This document shows positions 54,528-63,025 of a stretch of 64,000 nucleotides of DNA, piece after piece. A program made the translations under genes and the position numbers. Below the pieces are notes generated by a model. It was given only the letters and a program-made list of their open reading frames with translations. It had not been told where the DNA came from and did no database searches. The number at the start of each line of letters is the position of its first letter. Within the stretch, counting starts at the first letter, position 1. Source of the DNA: Bradyrhizobium arachidis (lineage in GTDB: Bacteria; Pseudomonadota; Alphaproteobacteria; Rhizobiales; Xanthobacteraceae); assembly GCF_024758505.1 (NCBI RefSeq), contig NZ_CP077970.1, forward strand, positions 8,821,501-8,885,500, read 5' to 3'.

Positions 54528-56014
54528 TGAATAGGTGCTGGCACATCTGGTTCGGCTTGGTGGCGTCGCTCGCTTTCATGACGGTCGCACCCGCATCAGC
54601 ACAACAGCAGAAACCGAACATCCTCTTCATTCTTGCCGACAACATCGGCTATGGCGACATCGGCGCTTACGGTGGCGGGGAGCTGCGCGGGGCTCCTACA
54701 CCGCGCATTGACCAGCTCGCCGCCGAAGGCTTGCGGCTGACGCAGTTCCTAGTCGAACCGGCCTGCACCCCGTCGCGTGCCGCCTTGATGACCGGACGCT
54801 ATTCCATTCGCTCTGGTCTGTCGCTGGTCGCCGTCGAGGGGACAGCCATCTCCCTGCCGGCGACGGAAATCACCATGGCCGAGATGCTGCGCGAGGCAGG
54901 CTACGCCACAGCGATCTTCGGCAAATGGCATCTTGGTGGGCAATCCTACAGCCAGCCCCAGAACAAGGGCTTCGACGAATTCTACGGCATCCCTCCAGCG
55001 GTCACCTGGGACGCGTTCCTGATGGTCCAGCAGGCTCGCCAGACCAAGACACTCGATATCCCGCTCGACAGGGTGCCGCAGATCGTTGAGGCCAAGCGCG
55101 GGGAACCACTGAAAACGGTAAAGCCCTACACTGCGGAGGTACGGCGCGAGATCGACTGGGAGCTGGTCGACCGCGGCGTCGATTTCATGCGGCGCCAGAA
55201 GGCAGTCGGCAAGCCGTTCTTCCTCTATCTGCCGATCTCGCGGACGCATTTCCCTAACCTCCCGTCGACCCGGTTCGAGGGCCGATCCCGCATCGGCCAG
55301 TTCGGCGATTCCCTTATGGAAGGCGATGCCATCGTTGGCCGGATGCTCGATGCTCTCGACGAGCTCAGTCTCGTCCGCGACACAATCGTGGTCTTCGCCT
55401 CCGACAACGGTCCCGACGGCCCTGGCGCACACACTTTCGGCGGCGACATGCCGGACATGGGCTCATCCGGCCCCTATCGCGGCGCGCTCGGCGATGTCAG
55501 CGAAGGCGCGATCCGCACTGCCGCCATCATACGCTGGCCGGAGCGAATAAAGCCGCGATCATCCTACGCCATGTTTTCGATCATGGATTTCTTCCCGACC
55601 TTCGCACGGCTTGCTGGCGGCAAGGTGCCGGATGATCGCCCGATCGACGGCGTCGACCAGAGCGAGCTGCTGCTCGGGAGCAGCGACAGCGGGCGGCGCG
55701 AACATCTCCTGACCTTCGTTGGTCCATCTCTCGTTGCGGCGCGCTGGAAACAGTTCCGCGCCTATTTTGCCGACGTAGCGCCGGGCCGCAGCGGATCCGG
55801 CGGCGCCACGATATTGGGAGGTGTCGGCGCGAGCGCAGCGCCGATGAACGGCTACCCCAAAGTGTTCAACATCGAAGCGGACCCGCACGAAGAACACAAC
55901 ATCGGAGAGATGTACGAGTGGGTGATCGGCCCGGTGCTGAGGGCTGTGGAGCAATACAAAACAAGCCTCGTAAGAGCACCAAATCCGCCGGCGGCGAACA
56001 TGACGCGGTTTTGA
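54527..56014 (+). CDS. Exported arylsulfatase
   Basis: A 495-residue sulfatase with signal peptide LVASLAFMTVAPASA. It has the canonical formylglycine motif CTPSR at residues 80-84 (VEPACTPSRAALMTG), the metal site ILFILADNIGYGD, and IFGKWHLGG and VFASDNGPDGPG blocks that hold the remaining active-site Lys, His and Asp residues. It removes sulfate from an ester in the periplasm. The ATG at 54527 is seven bases behind AGGAG; 54524 is another start. The start overlaps the run-on end of the previous gene. Confidence 0.92.
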   Translation: MNRCWHIWFGLVASLAFMTVAPASAQQQKPNILFILADNIGYGDIGAYGGGELRGAPTPRIDQLAAEGLRLTQFLVEPACTPSRAALMTGRYSIRSGLSLVAVEGTAISLPATEITMAEMLREAGYATAIFGKWHLGGQSYSQPQNKGFDEFYGIPPAVTWDAFLMVQQARQTKTLDIPLDRVPQIVEAKRGEPLKTVKPYTAEVRREIDWELVDRGVDFMRRQKAVGKPFFLYLPISRTHFPNLPSTRFEGRSRIGQFGDSLMEGDAIVGRMLDALDELSLVRDTIVVFASDNGPDGPGAHTFGGDMPDMGSSGPYRGALGDVSEGAIRTAAIIRWPERIKPRSSYAMFSIMDFFPTFARLAGGKVPDDRPIDGVDQSELLLGSSDSGRREHLLTFVGPSLVAARWKQFRAYFADVAPGRSGSGGATILGGVGASAAPMNGYPKVFNIEADPHEEHNIGEMYEWVIGPVLRAVEQYKTSLVRAPNPPAANMTRF

Positions 56015-56097
56015 CAACGCCCTTCCGGGGTTAGCGAGGCATCAACCGGGTAAGGCGGCTACCGCGTGCCTGCGCCCTTGCACGGAGCGCCCGCGCC

Positions 56098-56829
56098 TCA
56101 CTCGACACGCGAAATATCCTTGAGCACCGGAATAGGTACGGAGACGACGTTCGGACTGCCCCAGGCCGTCGAGATCCGTATCGTCCGTGAAAAGAACTGC
56201 TTGGTCGTCGTGAACATGTTGCTGACGACCGCGACCACGCGCCCCGCACAATCGACTACGGGAGCTCCCGAGGCACCGTGATCGAGCACGAGGCGGTCGT
56301 CTCCGTCGTACAGCTCGAGCAGCGCTGTGCCCACTAATTTTCCGCTATCGCCATATTGCACGAATCGGCCGCCTGCGACGCGCAGGCGGTTGCCGGGATA
56401 GGCGAGGCTCACAACAGGTTCCTCGGCGACGAGCGGCTCCATCCGGAGCTGAAAGCTCTCCGCACCGGAAAATTCCGTCTGCAGTTCGAGCACGGCGATC
56501 CTTTCCGCAGAGGAACCCGCGAGGCGCTGGATGCGGGCGGGAATCGACCGCTTGATTTCCCCTTCTCGAATTTCGACTTGCTTCCAGCTCTGGTCCGAGA
56601 GGTTCATGGCATCAGCAACGTGTTCTACCGTGACCAGCAAGGTCGGAGACAGGAACCAGCCCGTGCCCATTATAGCGACCACGCCGGGCGGCGCCTCGCG
56701 CTCGTTGTCATCGAACTGCCGCACGATGCTCACCGTGGAGTGGGCGAGCGTCGCGGGATCGATACATCCCGCGTCGACCCGGGTGAAAGCCAGGATCAAG
56801 ATAAGAACGAGAAACAGTCGCCGCCCCAT
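56098..56829 (-). CDS. Exported trypsin-like protein with an altered catalytic triad
   Basis: A 243-residue protein starting at the ATG at 56829, with a signal peptide (LFLVLILILAFTRVDAG). It has the serine protease fold: GTGWFLSPTLLVTVEHVAD with His70 and DHGASGAPVVDCAGRVVAVVS with the nucleophile Ser187. Between them, where trypsin-like enzymes have Asp followed by I/L-A-V-L, the sequence reads ERIAVLEL, with Arg110. The triad is therefore incomplete, so activity is doubtful, or another acid helps. It is convergent with the arylsulfatase gene. Confidence 0.8.
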   Translation of the reverse strand: MGRRLFLVLILILAFTRVDAGCIDPATLAHSTVSIVRQFDDNEREAPPGVVAIMGTGWFLSPTLLVTVEHVADAMNLSDQSWKQVEIREGEIKRSIPARIQRLAGSSAERIAVLELQTEFSGAESFQLRMEPLVAEEPVVSLAYPGNRLRVAGGRFVQYGDSGKLVGTALLELYDGDDRLVLDHGASGAPVVDCAGRVVAVVSNMFTTTKQFFSRTIRISTAWGSPNVVSVPIPVLKDISRVE

Positions 56830-57196
56830 GACGCCCCCAGGTTCGCAACGCACGCCCGTGTGCAGTCGGACCGGAAAGCGCCCCTGCAACGATGCCCCTG
56901 GGAAGATTAGCAATATTGCGGAGGGGAGCCTGCAATCTAAGGCGATCTTGTCCCCGATATTCTGCGTTTTGCCTTGTCTCCTCTTGCCACGGACTGGCGT
57001 TTACCTGCCGAAGCCGGTGCCGTAGCGTCACCTGCCGAAGGCAATATCGGCGTCCCCAAGTGACAATATCGCCCGCGCCGGTCCGGTCAGTAAGCTCGCC
57101 GATTACGAGGGCCCACCGCGATCGAGTAGACTGGATCGCGCTTCTGCCGAGCGAACGGCACGCAAGACAACCTTTCGGGCGCCAGGCCGCGGCCGT
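56830..57196. other. Intergenic stretch, nothing recognised
   Basis: About 370 bases between the protease-like gene and the cytochrome fragment. One plus-strand frame is open across it but is Arg/Ser/Cys-rich without homology or a binding site. The junction where the cytochrome gene was cut lies near its right edge. Confidence 0.35.
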
Positions 57197-57960
57197 GCCA
57201 CGGCAAGGGCTCCCGCCACATCAATTGGGCGCACAGCCAGCGGAGCTGGTTTGGAAAAGATGATGACCCGCGCAAGGGACTGGCCGTCTTGCTGAATGAG
57301 CGTGACGGCGTCGCTTGGCACCCCGATCCGAAGACCGGCAATCCGCAACACAGCATCGCGGCTGCATTACCACGCAGAGAGGTCGAGACCTGCGGGCTGT
57401 GCCACGCGCGACGCGGCGAATTCTCGGAAGACTGGGTGCCCGGACAACCCTTGTCCGATACGCACGCCGTCTCCCTCCTTGCTCGTGGCCTGTATTATGC
57501 GGACGGTCAGATGCGAGACGAGGTGTACAATTACGGCCCGTTCAAGCAGAGCAAGATGTTCCAGGCCGGGGTCACGTGCAGCGATTGCCATGAACCCCAT
57601 GCCGCGAAGCTCCGCGCTCCAGGCGATGGCGTTTGCCTGCAATGCCACGCTTCCGACAAATATGAAGTTGCCTCACACAATCGCCACGAAGGGGTAACGC
57701 CGGCAGTGGCCTGCGCATCATGCCATATGCCTGCCAGCACCTACATGGTGGTTGACAAGCGACACGACCACAGCCTTCGAATTCCCAGGCCGGATCTTTC
57801 CGTGAAGCTTGGCACCCCCAATGCCTGCAACGATTGTCATGCCGACCAATCCGCACAATGGGCGGCCGACGCGATCGAGCGCTGGCACGGGCCAGTCCGA
57901 AAGGGTTTTCAGAATTACGCCGAGGCATTCCATGCCTCCTGGACCGACCGCTCCGATGCA
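57197..57960 (+). pseudogene. Truncated multiheme c-type cytochrome
   Basis: In-frame from about 57197 (CHGKGSRHINWAHSQRS) to about 57960, the sequence has five full heme motifs: CGLCH, CSDCH, CLQCH, CASCH and CNDCH, with spacings typical of doubled-CXXCH cytochromes. The first heme motif is cut (only RPCHG remains) and no signal peptide or start exists upstream. The reading runs on to 58248 but from about 57960 it is antisense to a transposase fragment. Usual relatives also have TPR repeats in the missing C-terminus. It would have been a periplasmic electron carrier. Confidence 0.75.
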
Positions 57961-58089
57961 GCGCCGCCGCGCCACCCCACAAACAGTCTCGCCGGCCTGC
58001 ATGGTCTCCTCGACGAGGCGAACCTTCTCGTCGTAACTCCAGCGACGCCGACGTTCGACGCCCAATACCTTCACCTGCATTCGCCACAT
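57955..58089 (-). pseudogene. N-terminal fragment of an IS transposase subunit
   Basis: From the ATG at 58089 about 45 codons read VLGVERRRRWSYDEKVRLVE and GETVCGVARRR, the usual start of an HTH transposase OrfA/Orf2-type protein. At about 57960 the frame turns into the antisense of the cytochrome, so the rest is lost. It marks the deletion point in the cytochrome gene. Confidence 0.7.
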
Positions 58090-58187
58090 GACCTTAAGGC
58101 TAGACTTAAGGTCACACCCTCAGGCAGCTCGCCGAATACGTCAAACCAGTTTGCGAGAAAGTACTCCTCGCCGCCCCGCTGTATGCA

Positions 58188-58420
58188 CCAACGGCAACGC
58201 CTCGGCCGGTTCGCTCGGCGTGTACTACGCCTTTATCCAGTTCGCTGATCACGATGGGTAAGCCGTGTCGCAGTTCGACGCGCATTATTCCGGCAACAAC
58301 TTCGACCTTCTCGACGGCGGCAGTGGCACGGTCACTGGTGTCAACTAATCACCTACACCGCTGACTTCGGTCAGTGCGTGACGGCGGCGTTCTCGGCGGA
58401 AAAGGAGCCTCAACCATCAG
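58188..58420 (+). pseudogene. Porin gene fragment
   Basis: The plus strand reads AGSLGVYYAFIQFADHDG, a stop, then AVSQFDAHYSGNNF and DGGSGTVTGVN, another stop, and after a frame change TYTADFGQCVTAAFSAEKE. This is the same stretch as SASLGLYHAFIQFAG through HVTGVNQVTYTADFGQGITG in the intact porin at 60901-62412. It has two stops and a frameshift and only about 75 codons, so it is a decayed copy in the opposite orientation. Confidence 0.78.
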
Positions 58421-58762
58421 CTGTCACGAACGTCGATAGCCAGCAATCGTGCAGCCAGTCGAGCGCTCTGTCGAGTTTCTTCTCGATCATTTTGGTCCTG
58501 GTTTCGATGCTAAACGATACTGCCGGAGGTTGAATTGCAGCAATAGCAGCCCTTGACACTTTCAAGAAATAATTCATTCAAAAATTGTGCACGCAGCCGC
58601 CTTGCTGAATGAGGCACGGTGTTGAGAACTGTCCTCATGATAGCTCTTGTCGCGAGCCGGATCTGACGGAAGCCGTGAGCAAAGTGTCGCCCCGACGAGG
58701 CAAAAGACAAGCATGTGATCAGTGGTCGCGAACCAAGCCTACTACGAATTTTGCAACGCCGA
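58421..58762. other. Intergenic stretch, nothing recognised
   Basis: About 340 bases, less GC-rich than the flanking genes, after the porin fragment. No open frame with a family, no repeat, and no RNA gene are seen. Confidence 0.35.
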
Positions 58763-59470
58763 TCAATGATCTGATCGAAGGCTAGGGAAATTTGTATAAA
58801 GATTGGAATGCATTATCCCAAAGCTCTTGCACAAAACTACGGTCCTTTGGGCTGCTCGCAGTAGTACCGATCGACCGGACCGAGCTGAAATGGGATCGAG
58901 TTGGAGCGCCGCATTGGGGCCAATGTACCCGACGAAAATTTCCAGGAAGCCCTTTGCCGAGAGCGCGCGTATCAAATTGCGAACTACTCCTGAATCCACG
59001 CCAACGTCTTTCGCTCGAAGCCGGGAGATCGCAATTCTTGTCCACGACGGCGAATGGTCTGGATCAGAACAGATCATCGTCTCTCTAATGATGGCTCCAA
59101 TGACACACTTAACCTCGGGCCTCAGGCGCGAGGGTTCGTTTCGCTTAATAATAGCGCTATCGTACCTGATTGCTGTCCATACTGAGAGCACCATTTGGTG
59201 ACCTGGAACGGATAGCGCGCCACAGGTCAGGTCGCCATTCGGAAACCGATTTCGCTCGAACGAGCGGGCCTGTGATCTACCAACTTCAGTATCAGATCGC
59301 CCACTTAGCGACCGCAGCCTATGTTGTACGCTGATGTAGCTGCGCTTCATCATTGATGCGATTTCAGCGGCGGTTCGACCTTCGGACGCCAGCAGGAGTA
59401 GATGGGTCTCGTCGTCTCGAGTCCACCGCTTTCCGCCACGGCTTCTTTCAGAATCTCCAGTGCCTTTCAT
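58763..59470 (-). CDS. Putative DNA-binding protein with SANT-like and winged-helix-like regions
   Basis: A 235-residue frame from the ATG at 59470. Residues 12-58 (KRWTRDDETHLLLLASEGRTAAEIASMMKRSYISVQHRLRSL) are a Myb/SANT-like helix-turn-helix, as in the small protein at 42560. Residues about 125-190 include IAISRLRAKDVGVDSGVVRN and IRALSAKGFLEIFVGYIGPN, which resemble a winged helix. Function unknown. The base composition is lower in GC than the surroundings, suggesting transfer. The start lacks a well-placed binding site, so the true N-terminus may differ. Confidence 0.55.
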   Translation of the reverse strand: MKGTGDSERSRGGKRWTRDDETHLLLLASEGRTAAEIASMMKRSYISVQHRLRSLSGRSDTEVGRSQARSFERNRFPNGDLTCGALSVPGHQMVLSVWTAIRYDSAIIKRNEPSRLRPEVKCVIGAIIRETMICSDPDHSPSWTRIAISRLRAKDVGVDSGVVRNLIRALSAKGFLEIFVGYIGPNAALQLDPISARSGRSVLLRAAQRTVVLCKSFGIMHSNLYTNFPSLRSDH

Positions 59471-60114
59471 CCTTTAACCCATGGCGTTCAGTCGAACCGG
59501 ACGCACGTCGCTGACCGATTCTGGGAAACGGCTTGACGGCCGTAATGGCAAGGCGTCGGCGCCGATAGCGAAACATCGCTCGCGGTATATCCAGCCGTCG
59601 TGCCGATGTTCGGCAGCAAACTGAAGCTCTAGGAATTGAGTAGCCTGCACATGCCCGACCGGAAAACAAATCTGGTCTTAATGCTGATGTGTACCACTTG
59701 CGACCGGAAGCAGTCGACACGAACACTCGAGCCGCTGTCTTGTAGAGATATCTCACCCGCCCGACGAGCTCGCGGCTCAGCGAGTGGGCTGCAATGCATG
59801 GCGCCGTCGAAGCAAAATGAAGATCCGTCGGGTCGTGCTCCTACCGAGCAGGACCACCCATCTTCGCGCTGAAAGGTGATACGGCTCGATCCCATTCCGA
59901 TAACACCTGGCCGCATTTTCGAAATTAGATGAACCCCAGCATGCCTGAAAGTTCGAGTCCGGTCCACGGTACATGGTAGCCCTGCGGCTCAGCTCTCAAT
60001 ACGCGCCCGCGACGATCAATCTGGCGGATTTGTACGGCAGTTGGCCGCAATGGCAGAAGGACAGTATCACTTCTTCACGCGCCAGGACGCCGGATCATTA
60101 ACTTACGCCCCATG
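59471..60114. other. Gene-free stretch in the accessory region
   Basis: About 640 bases with frames of 60-110 codons on both strands but no family, signal peptide or convincing start. A T-arm-like AGTTCGAGTCC at about 59951 was considered and does not fold as a tRNA. Confidence 0.35.
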
Positions 60115-60116
60115 CT

Positions 60117-60206
60117 ATGGCGTACGAGCTTTGCCTGGCGACAGCCGGCAAGCAGGTCCCATCGGGGCCGGACTGGATCCACGAGGTAAAGCACGACGGC
60201 TACGCA
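60117..60206 (+). pseudogene. Fragment of an ATP-dependent DNA ligase
   Basis: About 30 codons (YELCLATAGKQVPSGPDWIHE and VKHDGYAR) match the start of the adenylation domain of LigD/LigC-type ligases, where the Lys in KHDG/KYDG is the adenylated residue. The sequence then changes. No other ligase part is present nearby. Confidence 0.65.
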
Positions 60207-60424
60207 CGTCAACAAGGTCCATCACGTCACCACCATCACCCAGGTTGCGAAGACCTTGGCGAAGACGAAGATTGGCTGCGCGACATCTCGATAGAAATGG
60301 AGATCGAGGACGGGGTCATCTGGGTCTATGGCGTCGACAAGACGGTGTTCAGGCGTTCACCGACGTCGGAATCGAGAACCTGATCGAGCTGATCAAGTTC
60401 TACAAGGAAAACTTGGACTGCTGA
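60207..60424 (+). pseudogene. Small conserved-looking gene with two frameshifts
   Basis: Stitched across two single-base losses, the plus strand reads VHHVTTITQVAKTL, then EDEDWLRDISIEMEIEDGVI, then GVQAFTDVGIENLIELIKFY to a stop at 60422. The breaks are near 60265 (TTGGCGAAG, expected an extra G) and near 60345 (AAGACGG, expected AAGGACGG). The parts fit together as one acidic protein of about 70 residues that I believe is common in Bradyrhizobium, but that is from memory. Confidence 0.55.
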
Positions 60425-60844
60425 AGCGGTGATCCTGCAGGATACCGTGTGATGCGGCCTCTGGTCTCGAACTCGGCGAACACCCCGAGCGTAGGCATCA
60501 CGCCCGGCCCCTTTGTTGGTGGTCACAATCGGTCGTACGACGAGAGCGGCAGTTGAGCTGATTTGTCTTGATATTTCAAAGTGAAGGGTGAGCGGCGGTC
60601 GCGTCGTTCTGGGCGCGCCGATTATCCAGGCCGGATAGAGCTGCGAGCCTAACCTAGACTGGCTGCAACTAGTTGAGCTGTGTACGGGGTCTGCGCGTGC
60701 GGGACGCAGGCCGATGAGATGGACGGTCGCAGTTCGCCCTCGCCATCCTCGGCTCTGCACCTCCAACCCCTACCCTTATCGTTTCGTTGAGCCGGCGAAG
60801 GCGACTTCACCAGCTAAGCTTCTCAGCGCGATGCCGTGCGCGCA
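60425..60844. other. Intergenic stretch, nothing recognised
   Basis: About 420 bases between the frameshifted small gene and the porin terminator. No gene, RNA or repeat is visible. Confidence 0.35.
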
Positions 60845-60874
60845 AAAGAAATCCCCGGCAGTTGCCCGCCGGGG
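60845..60874 (-). terminator. Intrinsic terminator of the porin gene
   Basis: On the minus strand CCCCGGC (60874-60868) pairs with GCCGGGG (60859-60853) and is followed by ATTTCTTTT. It lies 26 bases behind the porin stop. Confidence 0.88.
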
Positions 60875-60900
60875 TTCTCTGATCGGTCGAGAGATCGATC

Positions 60901-62412
60901 TTAGAAGTTGCGCTGAGCGCGGAGGAGCAGGGCGAGCGAGTCCTGATCCTTCAGCTCGTACACAGCTGCCGGCTTGGCGGGGGCAACAAGCGCCGGGATC
61001 GCAATCGTGCCCGAGTACTTCTGGTCCAGACGCGAGTAGCTCAGGTCAGCCGTGAAGGCCAGGCCCTTGACCGGGGTCCACACGGTGTTGACACCGATCA
61101 CACCGAAGTTGAAGTCCGGGTTGCAGGTCGCAGTGGCGGCACCAAATGCGGCGACGAAGTTGGTGCAAATCATCGCCTTGCCCGCATCGCCGTACTTCAC
61201 CTGACCATAGCCACCATAGATGGCGCTCGCCCAGTTCGGGCTCCAGTTGTGGGTATAGCCGCCACGGAAGCCCCAGGTCTTGACGGTATCGATGCCGGTA
61301 CCGGTACCGAAGACGCCGTCAGCAAGAGCAGCGATACCTATGCTCTGGTAGGCGCCAGGCACGCCAGTACCGCCGTACATGAAGAAGGCTTGCGGGAACA
61401 AGCTCTGGAAGTTGTAGCGAGTCGCGCCGTCCGTGTAGACCGCCTGCATGTTGATCGAGTCGCCCGCACCGGTCGGGATGTTCTTGATCGACAAAGCGCC
61501 CTGGACAGCGAAGCCCCACTTGTCGGACGGATGACCGGTCAGCTCAGTCGTACCGTACCAGGCGGGATGGAGGTTATGCCCAACAACCGACAACTGGGCG
61601 AGACCCCAAGCCTGGTCAACGCGGATCTGACCGACGATGTCGGGAGCACGCGTTCCACCCCAAGCGTTGACACCGTAGGCGCCAGTCGAGAACCCAGTGC
61701 CGAAAGCAGTAATGATAGCAGCAGGCGTCGCCCCGCCAAATGAGGTGTTAAAGAGGTTCGACTCGCCGCCTGCCGACGTCGTTTCATCCTGCAACGACAC
61801 CGAACCGGTGATGCCCTGACCGAAGTCAGCCGTGTAGGTCACCTGGTTCACACCGGTGACGTGGTTCGAACCGCCCGGAAGCGTATCGGGACCGCCAGCC
61901 GGATAGCTCTGCCACGGAGCGTCGAAGATCGAAACCGTACGGCCGAACGTGAAGCCGGCGAACTGGATGAACGCATGGTAGAGGCCGAGCGAGGCCGAAC
62001 CGGTCGAGAAGATCGACGGGCTGCTGCCGCTGACCGTTGTCGTATCCCAGCTGAAGACCATATCGGCGTAGGTACGGACCACGCCATACTCGGTCGCCGT
62101 GCGCGTATCGACGGTGAAGTCCATACGGGCGCGGGAGCCCCAGTAGTTGGTCAGACGGTTATTCGAACCCTGGTTCACCCCTTGACGGAAACCGTAGTCG
62201 CCGCCCTGGACCCAGTTATCGGCACGCAGATAGCCGCCGAACTTGATGCAGGTGTCAGTGCCCGGCATGTAGTAGAATCCGGCACCGTACAGGGAGCAGA
62301 TCTTCACGTATTCGACCGCCTTGGCCTTTACGGGGAGATCGGCTGCCTGCGCTCCGCCAACGGCGATCAGACCCGCCGCTGAACCGAGCAAAAGGCTCTT
62401 AACCAACTTCAT
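60901..62412 (-). CDS. Porin
   Basis: A 503-residue outer membrane porin of the alphaproteobacterial (Porin_2) type. It opens MKLVKSLLLGSAAGLIAVGG and AQAADLPVKAKAVEYVKICS, a signal and mature N-terminus diagnostic of Rhizobiales porins. CSLYGAGFYYMPGTDTCIKFGGYLRAD holds the two conserved cysteines. The barrel strands run to a C-terminal Phe (LRAQRNF). The ATG at 62412 has GGAGG six or seven bases upstream. A terminator follows. It forms trimeric channels for small solutes. A fragment of a second copy lies at 58188-58420 in opposite orientation. Confidence 0.95.
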   Translation of the reverse strand: MKLVKSLLLGSAAGLIAVGGAQAADLPVKAKAVEYVKICSLYGAGFYYMPGTDTCIKFGGYLRADNWVQGGDYGFRQGVNQGSNNRLTNYWGSRARMDFTVDTRTATEYGVVRTYADMVFSWDTTTVSGSSPSIFSTGSASLGLYHAFIQFAGFTFGRTVSIFDAPWQSYPAGGPDTLPGGSNHVTGVNQVTYTADFGQGITGSVSLQDETTSAGGESNLFNTSFGGATPAAIITAFGTGFSTGAYGVNAWGGTRAPDIVGQIRVDQAWGLAQLSVVGHNLHPAWYGTTELTGHPSDKWGFAVQGALSIKNIPTGAGDSINMQAVYTDGATRYNFQSLFPQAFFMYGGTGVPGAYQSIGIAALADGVFGTGTGIDTVKTWGFRGGYTHNWSPNWASAIYGGYGQVKYGDAGKAMICTNFVAAFGAATATCNPDFNFGVIGVNTVWTPVKGLAFTADLSYSRLDQKYSGTIAIPALVAPAKPAAVYELKDQDSLALLLRAQRNF

Positions 62413-63025
62413 GTTAAACCTCCAAGTTTGCTCTATAGGGAAGGTTCCGGATCCGCTGGGTGACGACACCCTAAGGTTGGTTCCTTTGTCCCTTAACTAA
62501 CCGCTTAGCCGCTTCGCGCCTTCGGACACACCCGCTGAACGCGAGGGACTTAAGCGAACCACCTAAAACGGGACGACCTTGGGATGCCCCCCTCCGTCGC
62601 ACTCACGATATGAAACGAACAGTTGCGATCAATCAATCACTGAGTGCCCCAATTGGGACGAGAACGGCGCGTTTTTGGGCGATTGTTGCACAAATATCAC
62701 GACAGCTTGATCAAGCTAAGCCGACCCAACGCATTGGAATGCTTAGCAATTATCGCCAGCAAAGGAGTTCGACCGTCCTTTCTTACAAACGGCCAACCCC
62801 GTACACGTAGAAAGCCTTCTGACCTAGCCACTTAAGTGAATCCACCATTCAACGCCCGGCTGCGCTAGGAACGCGAGTGAGCGTGAATCGGGATCACACT
62901 GCCGAAACCGCTTACGGTCAGGGCGCTAAAGCCGCAGGAAGATCTACATTGCCTACCGTCTCAAAGGCAGAAATAGCCGCGTGGCGGTTCGCGATTGGAA
63001 TCAAACGAACCTTTGCGCTTGGACT
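62413..63025. other. Porin upstream region, no gene recognised
   Basis: About 610 bases. The first 200 form the likely promoter and leader of the porin gene. Short plus-strand frames (62610-62835 and 62877-63212) lack families and binding sites, and the second runs antisense over the recombinase end. The base composition falls toward the recombinase gene. Confidence 0.35.

Noticed and set aside
59945..59990. T-arm-like AGTTCGAGTCC suggesting a tRNA
   Set aside because: No matching stem, acceptor or anticodon arm could be formed on either strand.
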